In this document: positions 1 through 8,671 of the stretch, piece by piece
Layout: the number at the start of each line of letters is the position of its first letter
Numbering within the stretch: position 1 is the stretch's first letter
DNA from: Candidatus Opimibacter skivensis
GTDB taxonomy: Bacteria > Bacteroidota > Bacteroidia > Chitinophagales > Saprospiraceae
NCBI GenBank assembly: GCA_016721905.1
Contig: JADKHH010000033.1
Location: forward strand, 1-64,000
Direction of reading: 5' to 3'
Length of the DNA: 64,000 nt
Notes under the pieces: model-generated
Seen by the model: only the letters and a program-made list of their open reading frames with translations
What the model was told of the DNA's origin: nothing
The model's database searches: none
Made by a program: the position numbers and the translations under genes

Positions 1-146
1 AAGCTTCTTTAAGATCCATACTTCAGTTTTCTGAAATTTAAGATTGATGACCTATAACGCTAAAGGATGCTCGTAGGCAGGCCGATTCACTTTAGACTGT
101 CTCCGGGGCTCCCTTGTCCAAATTTACGTTTTCATTCTCAATGTGA

Positions 147-434
147 TTAACCCTGCTTATGAGCATCCGATGTTAGCTGCTTTCTTTTATATTCTTGGAT
201 CTCCTTATAATTGAGATTTTCTAATCCATATGACTTGCCTCCAGTTAAGGTTTCATTGAATGCTACATGATTTACATAAAGCTGAGTCAATAATTCTCCG
301 AGAATTACTAATTCTTCCTTTGATCTTAGTAAAAACTGCACTTCGATATCAGTGCTATTGTGGTTAAATCTGATAAAGTTGTTGTCACCTTGTGCCAAAC
401 AAGGTCCTGCATGTGTCATTTGTGGATACCTCAA
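147..434 (-). CDS. hypothetical protein, 95 aa
   Basis: An uninterrupted 95-codon frame with ordinary amino-acid composition. The central part looks like alternating beta strand and helix (VQFLLRSKEELVILGELL). The tail is charged and lysine-rich. I see no signal peptide, membrane segment or known motif. The first residues (MRYPQMTH) are not convincing as a start, and either Met1 or Met6 could be used. It stands alone, 640 bp from the next gene. I do not recognise a family, and it could be a fragment of a longer gene truncated by a frameshift. Confidence 0.4.
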   Translation of the reverse strand: MRYPQMTHAGPCLAQGDNNFIRFNHNSTDIEVQFLLRSKEELVILGELLTQLYVNHVAFNETLTGGKSYGLENLNYKEIQEYKRKQLTSDAHKQG

Positions 435-1076
435 TCGTTTTCCTCTATAGTCATTAATATCAAATATCAGATTTTTTCAAATCAGTAAATTATACGTTTG
501 TTCATCAATTTCTATGGCAGATAGGATAATATAGATTCCTGATGAATAGTACATTTAGGATAGTATTCATTCCAACCCCAAATTATAGTTAAATTGAAAT
601 TGGTATAAATTGAAAAGCACATAAAGCAAGAAATCCTTTAATGAATAATCAAAAATAAAATGCACTAGTAAAGGAATAATTGATAAAAGAAGCGATGTAA
701 CTAAAACATGATTGGAGGTAATTTTAAACCTAGGTCTTGTTGGGTGAACTACTTTTATTAAAGTCATACCTTATTTTCAATTACAGCTAACACGGATATA
801 TCCGCAACTCAAGATACTGGATATCTTTTGATAATCAATGCTTTAAACGTGCGTTTTTCAATATATTCATTGCGTAAAGCCAAACTTGCGCTTTTTAAAT
901 ATTCACCTCCCTATCCGTTTGCTTACGTATATATACGTTTAAAAAAACTTCTCTTTTTTTCCCAACTTCACCAAATCAACTTTGCGCTTGGGTGGCTTTC
1001 ACCTTTGGATTTTAAGCATTTTCCCAAATCCTGTGATTCACCAGAAGCATCCAGATAAAAAATAGGCAAATGAAAA
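435..1076. other. AT-rich intergenic stretch, no confident gene
   Basis: This 640-bp stretch is AT-rich and holds only short frames. A minus-strand frame at 567-767 (66 codons) could encode a small protein with one hydrophobic segment (HVLVTSLLLSIIPLLVHFIF), but it has no supporting context. A plus-strand frame at 828-1058 looks random. I annotate neither as a gene. Confidence 0.4.
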
Positions 1077-2599
1077 TCAATCCTTTATAAAACTAAACCT
1101 GAAGACATCTATACCATTGTTCAATATACCATGGTATGATCCAGGGACCAAGTCCTTTACATGAATTGAATTACCATGCATGGCAGCCTGCATCACCCTA
1201 TGGCCAGCACTATTATAAAGCGTGACTATTTGATTTTCCGTTGCAACAATATTCAGTTGGATTTCATCATGGGTCGGATTAGGAAATGCAACCACCTGCT
1301 CTATAGCATATGGCTCCAGGGTGCCGGTCGTGGCATCATAATAATACATTTCATGCCCTTCATCGGGTACAGCCTTTGAGGCAAGCAATATGCCATTCAC
1401 TTCAATTAATTCAGTCGTATATGATCTGGTATCGCCTACTGCTACTGTATCGATGATCACCTGGGTTTGGGTCACAAAGTCATACTTCACTAAGTTCTTA
1501 CCCGTTGGAAATCCTTTGATAAAAAATAAATCTCCATCATGAATAGCCATTTTGGGATTATTGTTACTAAGTGCATTGATATCTAAATCCTGGTAGGTCG
1601 TGATGGTATAATCATTAAGGTCATACTTAGCGATCTTATATGTATTACCGCTGATATTGATCTGAAAATAAAGCTGATCCTCATGAAACAAAAACTGCCC
1701 TCCGGGATTAGCCAGGTAAGTTTCCTTTTTAATCGCATAGGTGCTTAGATCAACGCGGACAATCTCTCTCTCCGTCATAATGAAGAGATTACCATTATAG
1801 CGTTTGAATTCATCCACCGTTTCTAAAGAAACAGAAGGATAAAATGTATGGGAAACAAGATCAAATATGTAGTGCTTCACACCTGCGTTTTCTTCCACCG
1901 TTAGAAAAAGCAGATTTTCATACACCGTTGCATAGGTTACGGAGTTTACACTTTTATATGGAGCCAGGTAATCCCTTATTTCAAGAATTGAATCTGCAAC
2001 CGGATCATATATCTTTGCTTCAAAGTCAACAAAGAAATTTGAATTATACACGACAGCGGCCATCGGGCTGGCATAGAGTTTATTAAATCCGTTATAGTTC
2101 CCTACATTTCCGATCTCGTAGGTCCCACTCACCGTCCTGTCTGATATCCATAGTTTAGATACGGTATCCAGGCTATCGACCAGAAAAAGGTACTTGCCAT
2201 CGCCGAAAGCTACAGGTGAATATATCTCAAGGTCATCCACAAAGACCAGCTCTGTCAGGATATCAGTGTCATTGCTGTAATAGAGAAGCTTTTCACTATA
2301 GGTATCGATAAAAAGGCCATCCTTGACAAAATAAATCCGGTCCCACAGGTTAAAAACGGGTTCACTTTCTATTTTGACTGTATTCGCTGGAGTTCCATCT
2401 GTCTGCCAAACATCCGCCAGAGTGCCGGGTGAGATGCCCAAAATAATAGAGGCCGTTTTCATTGTTACCATTGATTCCAGTGGACAATCCAGTCTCACTG
2501 GTTAAGTTGGTAGTTGTTATTATTTTCTTTCAAGAGAACCAGGGACTGAGCATGACACAGAGTGGATGACATCAGAAAAAGGAAGGTGAGGATTTTCAT
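1077..2599 (-). CDS. T9SS-sorted ELWxxDGT-type repeat beta-propeller protein, 5' end frameshifted
   Basis: A secreted beta-propeller-like protein. The open part (1077-2498, 473 codons) starts with a DVWQTDGTPANT motif typical of ELWxxDGT repeat proteins and continues as degenerate propeller blades. It ends in a type IX sorting domain (AFPNPTHDEIQ then SYHGILNNG). The 5' end is broken. An ATG at 2599 opens a clear signal peptide (MKILTFLFLMSSTLCHA, then Q) that stops after 34 codons. The next piece (NLTSETGLSTG, LYYF) lies one frame on, and the main frame starts one further step on. Two +1 shifts, near AAAGAAAATAATAAC and TATTATTTTGGG, would join all three pieces. This is either a recent pseudogene or, more likely given the rest of the window, two sequencing insertions. 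Role: extracellular, ligand unknown. Confidence 0.75.
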
Positions 2600-2661
2600 G
2601 CTATATTTAGTTTTTTGGTTAGATCTGCAATTTAACGCTCTTCCTGGATTCCCTTATTATA

Positions 2662-2719
2662 TTGGTGGGGACACCAGGGCAAGGGCCCTACGTTGCTGGT
2701 GAGGACACCAGGGCAACGG
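2662..2719. repeat. REP-like palindromic repeat, two copies
   Basis: Two units of a short interspersed repeat, the first degenerate (2662-2684), the second good (2692-2719). The unit folds as a hairpin: arm GTTGC+TGGTG, loop AGGA, return arm CACCA+GCAAC with a GG bulge. The same unit occurs at 3176-3273, 16740-16768, 16873-16929, 17895-17923 and 35247-35276. Confidence 0.7.
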
Positions 2720-2731
2720 CTTTTTCTACTT

Positions 2732-3109
2732 CTAATCACAACTACCCTCAGGCACCTTGATGAAATTTCTGGGAAATTTATTTTGCTGACTTGACAGCTG
2801 CGTTAGAACACCATCCTCCTCCATTAAAATCAATTTGCTTTTAGGCTCCCCCTGTGAAGAACTGTAGGCTTCAATTTCAATCTTACCATCTAGTATTTTA
2901 TACCCGAGCTCCAAATCCAGATGGTGTTCACAACTGTAATACATGACCTTGCTTTCGGAAATAAAACATAGTCTATCGGAGCAAGTGTCATTGATCGGAC
3001 TGATCCATTTAGAACTGACTAAGTTTTGTATTTCAGTGTCATAGGTCAGAAATGATGAGCTCATAAACGCCACTGGGATGAGAAGACAAGAGAGGATACC
3101 CTTTTTCAT
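2732..3109 (-). CDS. secreted hypothetical protein, 125 aa
   Basis: A small exported protein. It begins MKKGILSCLLIPVAFMSSS, a cleavable signal sequence; Cys8 lies too early and lacks lipobox context. The mature part is about 100 residues with several cysteines (CSDRLCF, YYSCEHH, final EGSCD). The alternating polar/hydrophobic pattern suits a small beta barrel of the lipocalin-like type common in Bacteroidota. The pattern of 'threshold-like' segments (SKWISPINDTC, KVMYYSCEHHLDLELGYKI) resembles such domains, but I cannot assign a family. It stands alone, flanked on both sides by the REP-like repeats, just downstream of the gasdermin operon and on the same strand. Confidence 0.65.
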   Translation of the reverse strand: MKKGILSCLLIPVAFMSSSFLTYDTEIQNLVSSKWISPINDTCSDRLCFISESKVMYYSCEHHLDLELGYKILDGKIEIEAYSSSQGEPKSKLILMEEDGVLTQLSSQQNKFPRNFIKVPEGSCD

Positions 3110-3152
3110 ATTGATTGGATTGATGAAATGATGATTCTACGTTGAGTATTTT

Positions 3153-3160
3153 CAAAAATA
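3153..3160 (-). promoter_or_regulatory. candidate -7 element
   Basis: On the minus strand this reads TATTTTTG, an exact match to the Bacteroidota -7 consensus TAnnTTTG, 44 bp upstream of the ATG at 3109. I do not see a well-spaced -33 TTTG, so this is suggestive only. Confidence 0.3.
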
Positions 3161-3175
3161 AGGAAATTCCTCAAT

Positions 3176-3273
3176 GTTGCTGGTGAGGACACCAAGGTAA
3201 CGGCCCAATGTTGCTGGTGGGGACACCGTGGCAACGGCGCTATGTTGTGATGGTGGGGACACCAGGGCAACGG
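3176..3273. repeat. REP-like palindromic repeat, three tandem copies
   Basis: Three units at 3176-3203, 3210-3237 and 3244-3273, spaced about 34 bp. They vary in the loop and bulge, and the third carries an extra GA in the first arm. They begin 55 bp downstream of the end of the CHAT operon and could act as a 3' mRNA stabiliser or terminator-like structure. Confidence 0.75.
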
Positions 3274-3328
3274 CATGTATCTGGAATATTATTGCCCTGC
3301 CCAATACACCACGAAATCTATCTTTTCT

Positions 3329-4297
3329 TTACTGTGTATAATACTCGTATAGGCTGACACTTTGTCGGAAGGCAGCCTCGAATTCCTTGGCATATTCTTT
3401 AGACAACATACGAGCCAGATGATAGGCTTTGACTTTCATTTCCGGATTTGAAAAGATGACTGTGGGCGACTTGAGCATGGGATCCTTTTCATCCACATTC
3501 GCTCGGGATAGGTCCTTATCTACGATATAACCAAAGTCTATCAACCTTTGAGCCACTTCCTGCATCCTCTTTTCGTCCTTGGCTTGTGTTATTACAGCCA
3601 CATGTAGTTGCTCGATGACATTATTCTCCAGTACAAAGCCTGTATTAAATTTTGTAACAGCACCTGGATCGACTAACGCAGGTTGGGTCAATAAAACTCC
3701 GGGCTTAATCAGCTGGGTAACGGAACCTGCTTTCACGCCTTCATGCATAGCAGCACCAGGTGACAAGGCAAACTCATTTGGGTCATTGACATCTCCCGGA
3801 CTAAAGCCGGCCACATGATTTCCTTTCAGCACCTGGATCTCCTTAGAATAGTTCTGCCCTTTGTACTTTGCTTTATCAAGTTTCTCATAATCCTTAATGG
3901 CCTCCGGCTTTCTATCCTTTAATACTTCATCGTTTTTAGTGACGAGTGCTGCACGTCGAAGACGGATCTGATGGGAAGCCTCCTTGTACGTTGCCTTCTT
4001 CTTTTTAGTCATAGCTATCGTGTCCACTTTCAATCGCATCTCCATCGCATTGAGGTATGTGGTCTGTGCCAGATACTGATTGGGTATATCCTTTTGCACC
4101 TCATAGATCTTTGCCTTTTCTTCCAACGCCCACAATGCAAAATCATTCTGTGCCGCAGAGGCCACCTGATCGAGAGCCCTGAGCGCCATCAGGGTATCAC
4201 CTGAATGTAACGCCGCATCGGATAACCTTTGCTGCAACCGCTGAAATGAAGGTGCCGTGGCTGCATCATACTTGTATGTATCCAGGAGCTTGACCAT
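3329..4297 (-). CDS. C-terminal part of the membrane CHAT protein (TPR-like and tail), after a frameshift
   Basis: This frame is the C-terminal third of the operon's last protein, not an independent gene. It joins the frame ending at 4189 if one base is restored in CTGCCGCT (near 4293), giving ILPAMVKLLDTYK. The first 90 residues form helical repeats of TPR character (LQQRLSDAALHSGDTLMALRALD, about ten residues per helix). A Lys-rich helix follows, then a 150-residue Gly/Pro-containing domain (FSPGDVNDPNEFALSPGAAM), and a final alpha/beta segment that looks like a SPOR-like or BON-like fold (LHVAVITQAKDEKRMQEVAQ). It lies after the membrane helix, so whether it is cytoplasmic or periplasmic depends on the topology. 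I do not recognise the tail. Confidence 0.7.
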   Translation of the reverse strand: MVKLLDTYKYDAATAPSFQRLQQRLSDAALHSGDTLMALRALDQVASAAQNDFALWALEEKAKIYEVQKDIPNQYLAQTTYLNAMEMRLKVDTIAMTKKKKATYKEASHQIRLRRAALVTKNDEVLKDRKPEAIKDYEKLDKAKYKGQNYSKEIQVLKGNHVAGFSPGDVNDPNEFALSPGAAMHEGVKAGSVTQLIKPGVLLTQPALVDPGAVTKFNTGFVLENNVIEQLHVAVITQAKDEKRMQEVAQRLIDFGYIVDKDLSRANVDEKDPMLKSPTVIFSNPEMKVKAYHLARMLSKEYAKEFEAAFRQSVSLYEYYTQ

Positions 4298-5073
4298 AGC
4301 GGCAGTATGTTTTTATACCCCTTTTGCACAGCACAGGAAGCACACATCTCAAACAGCACAAACTGATTGGCCGTTGCGGTATCCAGGAAAGTGATCAACG
4401 TATCCAGTTCGCCCAGTGCCTCGACATGATAGACAAACGTACTGGAGGATAACTGATCCGGATCAAATGGATAGACATTGATTTCTGCGCGTAGCTTATC
4501 CCGCTCCTTCGTATAACTTCCTGTCAGGTGAAAGTCATAACAGCATAACGCAGGAAAACTATCCTGGTCTACTGCATTGTCTGTGATGACCCGGGAGAAA
4601 GATGTGATATTGATACAGTTGAGATAATCCCTTATATCCGGTGAAGTTTCAATATTCCTGTGCAACCAGGCAGCAAAATCCAATCCCTGGTCTGTTGAAA
4701 AATCGGCAATCACAAAATTACATTTGTCCTTATCTATCCCATTTTCAATCATGGTGCAGGAATACCCCCGATACAATTTCATCAATGACTCCCTGAATAA
4801 GAATACTGCCAATCCAACCAGGCATAAAAACAAAATGAAAAGATACTTTGTCCAGTTTAGAGGTTTTCGTTTAAAAGGGAAAGGACCCTCCGCGACCGAT
4901 CGATCATTGATAGACATAAAGTAGTGATTCAATCTCGGTTCCACCGACCCACTTCCTCCGCTTTCACTGCGGGTATGAATGGAAGAGGTTATGTTATCCT
5001 GGGCCGCGATAGCCTCAGCAAAAGCGGACTTATAAGAAGCTTCGCTTTCGATAAGGGCCCTGAAGAAATCCAC
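4189..5073 (-). CDS. middle part of the membrane CHAT protein: end of CHAT domain, TM helix, linker
   Basis: This frame continues the CHAT domain from 5493. It starts VDFFRALIESEASYKSAFAEA, the usual last helices of CHAT domains, which follow the catalytic Cys strand. A basic stretch and a transmembrane helix come next (YLFILFLCLVGLAVFLF, about residues 79-95). After the helix is a 150-residue region with several Cys (YSCTMIENG, DKCNF, LCCYDF, MCASCA) and a strand/helix pattern of unknown fold. The apparent start is only the point where the frame opens. A missing A at about 5079 (CAAAA) restores continuity with the N-terminal CHAT core, and a missing G at about 4293 restores continuity with the next frame. 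The TM helix places this protease or sensor at the inner membrane, unlike the other operon proteins. Confidence 0.75.
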   Translation of the reverse strand: MDFFRALIESEASYKSAFAEAIAAQDNITSSIHTRSESGGSGSVEPRLNHYFMSINDRSVAEGPFPFKRKPLNWTKYLFILFLCLVGLAVFLFRESLMKLYRGYSCTMIENGIDKDKCNFVIADFSTDQGLDFAAWLHRNIETSPDIRDYLNCINITSFSRVITDNAVDQDSFPALCCYDFHLTGSYTKERDKLRAEINVYPFDPDQLSSSTFVYHVEALGELDTLITFLDTATANQFVLFEMCASCAVQKGYKNILPLWSSSWIHTSMMQPRHLHFSGCSKGYPMRRYIQVIP

Positions 5074-5077
5074 AGTG

Positions 5078-5493
5078 AATTTTGGGCTATTTCATCATTG
5101 ATTTCGGTCGCTGTGCCGATGACCACCGGCACATGGGAAAGACTACTGACGATTTCGTCGTTCGTACATCCATTGAGGATTACACAATCGATTTTTGAAT
5201 CATCGGCATTGATGGTATTGAAAAACTGTTTCAGGTGACTGGACGTAAAATCCTCTTTCCCGAAATCAAGGCCACTGTTCCCTGAGTGCCCGCTGAATAA
5301 AAAAACCCGAATTTCCTTCTGACCTGCAAGGATGTCCGATGTAAGGGTATCGACAGGAGCGTTGAGGGCAAATCCAAAGTCCGTTTTTTGCTTTATCTCT
5401 TGGAATTAAAAAATTAAAAAGCACAGAAAATTCCTTTGTCACTTGTTTGAGGTCTCCGTCATGATTGGAGAAGGCAGCATAAATTTTTGACAT
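5078..5493 (-). CDS. N-terminal CHAT protease core of the membrane CHAT protein (frameshifted)
   Basis: The gene starts at the ATG at 5493 (MSKIYAAFSNHDGDL) and changes frame once, near 5418 (ATTCCAAGAG, one extra base). It then reads a textbook CHAT core: EIRVFLFSGHSGNSGL with the catalytic His, and CVILNGCTNDEIV with the catalytic Cys, then VPVVIGTATEINDE. CHAT domains are caspase-fold cysteine proteases, many of which act in prokaryotic immunity. Both residues of the dyad are present, so this one should be active. The same His-Cys spacing recurs in the CHAT gene at 63313. It is the last gene of the gasdermin operon, 62 bp after the SLOG gene. With all three frames joined the protein is about 720 residues: CHAT, TM helix, Cys-rich region, TPR-like repeats, tail. 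Confidence 0.8.
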
Positions 5494-5555
5494 GGCTATA
5501 CACGTTTAGTATTTAATAATAAATCAAACCTTTTTACTTTACCATTCCATGTTGG

Positions 5556-6341
5556 CTATTCCTGGCCTGATCCGGAATGCATTTTTGCTTCATCTTCCTT
5601 ATAAATCCGATTCAGGTACGACATAATTTTATCAATGGCAAGCTTGTAGGGCTGGTCAAGCGCCTCTACGTCCATGGGGTGCTGGAATATTTGCTTTAGA
5701 TTAATTTTCATATTAAAGACAGAGCCTGCATCTATGCGATCTTCCTGGTAGTTCTTCAACAGCAAGTCATAAAACTTCTTAGCGGCACCTCCAGATTCCA
5801 CTATCGGAAACACAGGTCGACCGTTTTGCAGGCATTTCATGGCCAGATCCAGATCTTCATCATTCCCACTGATCAGGATACAGGCATTTGGAAATGAAGT
5901 TAGATGTTCAATCATTTTATCCTCATCTGATGCTAAAAATTTTATGTAGGTTGACTTTGCCTCTGAACCTTCTGAAATACGATCGTTTTCAAGAATATAG
6001 TTGCGGACATAATCCCTGATATTGCCGGCTTTACGGATCCGCTGGTAAATGGTGTCATATAGTCTTAGCGTCTGCTCATTGAGGTAGCTGTTATATGAGC
6101 CACCGCGGGTCACTATTCCATAATTGGCCTCTGCCAGTTGACTGCCTACTTCCATTCCGAACTGGACAAGGGTGGTCGAGACATTCACATTTTCAGTGGC
6201 TGTGCGTCCTATGACAAGGATCCATGCATGAGGAAGGACAGGAGTGTATGCATTTTGCAATCTCCATGAAAGAGCATGCAATGGACTTTGCCCGTCTGCT
6301 ACAAATAGTTTGTAGGGTGGTTTTAGCTGCTCTCTCATCAT
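5556..6341 (-). CDS. SLOG/LSDAT-type nucleotide-sensor protein
   Basis: A 261-residue soluble protein with the hallmarks of the SLOG superfamily (Rossmann-like, binds nucleotide-derived ligands). The first half has WILVIGRTATEN, then a helix and YGIVTRGGSYN. The second half has the ACILISGNDEDLDLA loop and GRPVFPIVESGGAAKKFYD, the pattern seen in LSDAT/TRPM-type SLOG domains, where these Gly-rich loops hold the ligand. SLOG domains are known partners of caspases, CHAT, TIR and other effectors in anti-phage systems, where they are thought to sense a nucleotide second messenger (family knowledge). Its start overlaps the stop of the upstream pseudo-caspase gene by ATGA, so the two should be made together. 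No effector domain is fused to it. Proposed role (inference): ligand sensor that releases or arms the proteases. The exact ligand cannot be read from sequence. Confidence 0.75.
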   Translation of the reverse strand: MMREQLKPPYKLFVADGQSPLHALSWRLQNAYTPVLPHAWILVIGRTATENVNVSTTLVQFGMEVGSQLAEANYGIVTRGGSYNSYLNEQTLRLYDTIYQRIRKAGNIRDYVRNYILENDRISEGSEAKSTYIKFLASDEDKMIEHLTSFPNACILISGNDEDLDLAMKCLQNGRPVFPIVESGGAAKKFYDLLLKNYQEDRIDAGSVFNMKINLKQIFQHPMDVEALDQPYKLAIDKIMSYLNRIYKEDEAKMHSGSGQE

Positions 6342-8671
6342 GATCCTGAATATTCGATTAAACTATTTGCAAAACTTTCTTCCAACTGTTCCCCCTTTAC
6401 CAGCCTGGAATAAAATACCCGACTCCAATTAAAGGCCACTTCATCGTCAATCTTATCTTCCGTTCCGATGGCACACGCAAAGGAATCAGGCATCAACTCA
6501 CTAATGATCACATCACTATTGCAATAATTAAAAAAAGCAAGTTTAGCCGGAAACGCATGCCGCCTGATACATCTAAAAAGTTCTACAATCGTTTCTTCAT
6601 TGATTTCCCTGATCGTTTCATCAACCCCTTTGAGCTTGTCAATTCTTTCGGCCCCAATATGCAGGATAGTCATTTGTTCCTGGTGCTCGTATAAGGTTCT
6701 GTATAAATCTTCAGCACTTGGATTAAACAAGGTCACAGTTTCAATGCCCACTTCCTTTAGGGTTTTTTCCAGAAAGCTTATTTCCTCCGTCAGGTATCTA
6801 AGATTCTTGTCACAATCAAACCCAATCAAGACCGCGACACCGTGTCTACCTACTGGCCGTATTTCCCAATCTTTAAAATGTGCTTTGAATCGATCCATCC
6901 TGCTGAGGTGTAAATCTTCCGGAATATTCAGCACCGGATTTCCACTGAGTACAAGCTGTGCATCGGGATGAAAGTCATTATCCTTTATCTGGATAGGCAT
7001 CCATTGGATTTTATTTTGCGCTACATCAATCCTGGAAGTCAGTCCCAATCCCGACAGGTCAAGTTTTTCTGCCTTTGTTTCCGTAGCCCATGCGATCCTC
7101 TTTTCCAAATTTTCACCTTCTTTCAAAAAACCGAACAAGAATGGCCTGTCCATGAAAAAATTACCATGGGGTACTATTCTTGGACTCGCCATATCATCTA
7201 CAACTGCGGCTGATTTGACCTCTTTTATTAAATCCTCATAGGTTATACTGTTCTGATTTTCCTTGAGTGCTTCCAACAAAGACCTTGTGAAGATTCCTCC
7301 TTCAGGTGTTTCATATACATTATGATATTCATCCGATGCAAAGATGGCGTAGCCTCCCCACCCTTGTTCTGATGGTAAATTGGAATCGTTTTTTAATACC
7401 CATTGATCCGGACGGCGCATGTTTACATCCCCCGCCAGCGACCTGGCTTTATAATCCCCTTTGATTTCCTCCCGTTGGAAACCGCAATCGAATACAAAAA
7501 CAGTCTGACAGCTCTTTGGTAATTTTGAAAATGCGAAATCCACTTCATTTAATCCCAGCGCAGGATTAGTATCGGGCATGGTATCATGACAGATGAGGAT
7601 GGGTTGGTCCTCCGGTGGCGTCTGCATTACATTTTGGTTCATCATTTCCTGCAAAGCCCCGGATGCCGATTCCTTGCCGCCATATCCCGCAAAATATAAG
7701 AATACTATATCATCTTCCTCTGCCTGGTTGCATAGGGTATCGATCGCTGATAGAACTTCCGCTTTGGTTGCCTGCTGATTCAACAAGAGTGTGGGTTTAT
7801 ATTCAAACTTTCCACTTGAATTATTCGCCAGGTATTTAGCTACATTATTGGCATCATTGACTGCCCCTTCCAATGGGAAGGTCCTTGAGTCTATATATTG
7901 ATTAATACCAATGATCAATGCATGGAAGGATTGTACTTTGGAAGTATCTGGAGCTGCCTTTTGAATTTCTGCTAGGATACGCTCTCTTACTTCAAAAGGC
8001 AATTTGATAGAGATCCCTGCATTAGCGTTTTCATCAGTTTTGTTTTGCAATCCCTTCCACTCTTCGGGTAAAGCATTTGCTTTCCCGTCAAATTTTTCAT
8101 AGCCCTGCAGAAATCGAATCAATTCCTGTTGCTCTTTCACCATTTCTGGTTTCTGGAGTATATCCAGGTAATAGGCCACCGTATTTCTTTTCTCATCAAA
8201 TGACCTGATCTGGTTCAATCGATTGATAATATGCCCAGCAATACGACCGGCTTCTGCTACAGGTTTCAGAATAAGGTTTCCTTCAATCCTGAAAGACTCC
8301 ATATACTTCAATCCCAGGAAATGTGGCCTGCAATCCGAAAGGTAGGCAAGCATAAAGATGCCTATATCACGGAGCACTTCCTTTTGCGGATTGATGATGC
8401 CGCGCAAGGACTCCTGCACGTCTGCATGATACATGAATACATTGTGACTGACCTTCGTGACCGCAGGAGAAAAGATCAGATCACTGCAGGTGATCGCCCG
8501 GATGCGGTAATCATCGCTGATCGGGTTGTGCCTGACGTAGATATTGAGATAAAGTTTGTGCAGGATGTCGATCGTAAACCATGGCAAGGGTGCTACATAA
8601 GGTGCAAATGCTTCAAGTCTGCCCTTCCGCTGTTCACTGATGTTTGGCATGCCTTCTGTGATGATACTCAT
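6338..8671 (-). CDS. degenerate caspase plus degenerate CHAT scaffold protein
   Basis: A 777-residue protein with three parts. Residues 1-240 are a helical domain I do not recognise; in MoxR-vWA systems such regions couple to the vWA protein. Residues 248-515 form a caspase (C14) fold beginning FHALIIGINQY. Its catalytic His is replaced by Tyr330 (YFAGYGG instead of SGHG) and its Cys position by Gly397 (FDCGFQ instead of DxCHSG). Residues 525-590 hold a leucine-rich spacer. Residues 610-777 form a CHAT-like domain (VAVLIGFDCDKN) with His671 and Cys717 (FFNYCNS) but Glu675 where the catalytic His normally sits. Both protease domains therefore look inactive. It overlaps the upstream vWA gene and downstream SLOG gene by ATGA. 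Likely role: scaffold, pseudoprotease regulator or decoy substrate inside the complex (inference). Confidence 0.8.
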   Translation of the reverse strand: MSIITEGMPNISEQRKGRLEAFAPYVAPLPWFTIDILHKLYLNIYVRHNPISDDYRIRAITCSDLIFSPAVTKVSHNVFMYHADVQESLRGIINPQKEVLRDIGIFMLAYLSDCRPHFLGLKYMESFRIEGNLILKPVAEAGRIAGHIINRLNQIRSFDEKRNTVAYYLDILQKPEMVKEQQELIRFLQGYEKFDGKANALPEEWKGLQNKTDENANAGISIKLPFEVRERILAEIQKAAPDTSKVQSFHALIIGINQYIDSRTFPLEGAVNDANNVAKYLANNSSGKFEYKPTLLLNQQATKAEVLSAIDTLCNQAEEDDIVFLYFAGYGGKESASGALQEMMNQNVMQTPPEDQPILICHDTMPDTNPALGLNEVDFAFSKLPKSCQTVFVFDCGFQREEIKGDYKARSLAGDVNMRRPDQWVLKNDSNLPSEQGWGGYAIFASDEYHNVYETPEGGIFTRSLLEALKENQNSITYEDLIKEVKSAAVVDDMASPRIVPHGNFFMDRPFLFGFLKEGENLEKRIAWATETKAEKLDLSGLGLTSRIDVAQNKIQWMPIQIKDNDFHPDAQLVLSGNPVLNIPEDLHLSRMDRFKAHFKDWEIRPVGRHGVAVLIGFDCDKNLRYLTEEISFLEKTLKEVGIETVTLFNPSAEDLYRTLYEHQEQMTILHIGAERIDKLKGVDETIREINEETIVELFRCIRRHAFPAKLAFFNYCNSDVIISELMPDSFACAIGTEDKIDDEVAFNWSRVFYSRLVKGEQLEESFANSLIEYSGS

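Noticed and set aside
828..1058. Plus-strand 76-codon frame
   Set aside because: Composition looks random, no signal or motif, and the region is AT-rich intergenic.
3176..3273. Tandem 34-bp spaced repeats that could be taken for a short CRISPR array
   Set aside because: The units are palindromic hairpins with only about 6 bp between them and no spacer-length variable segments; no cas genes occur.
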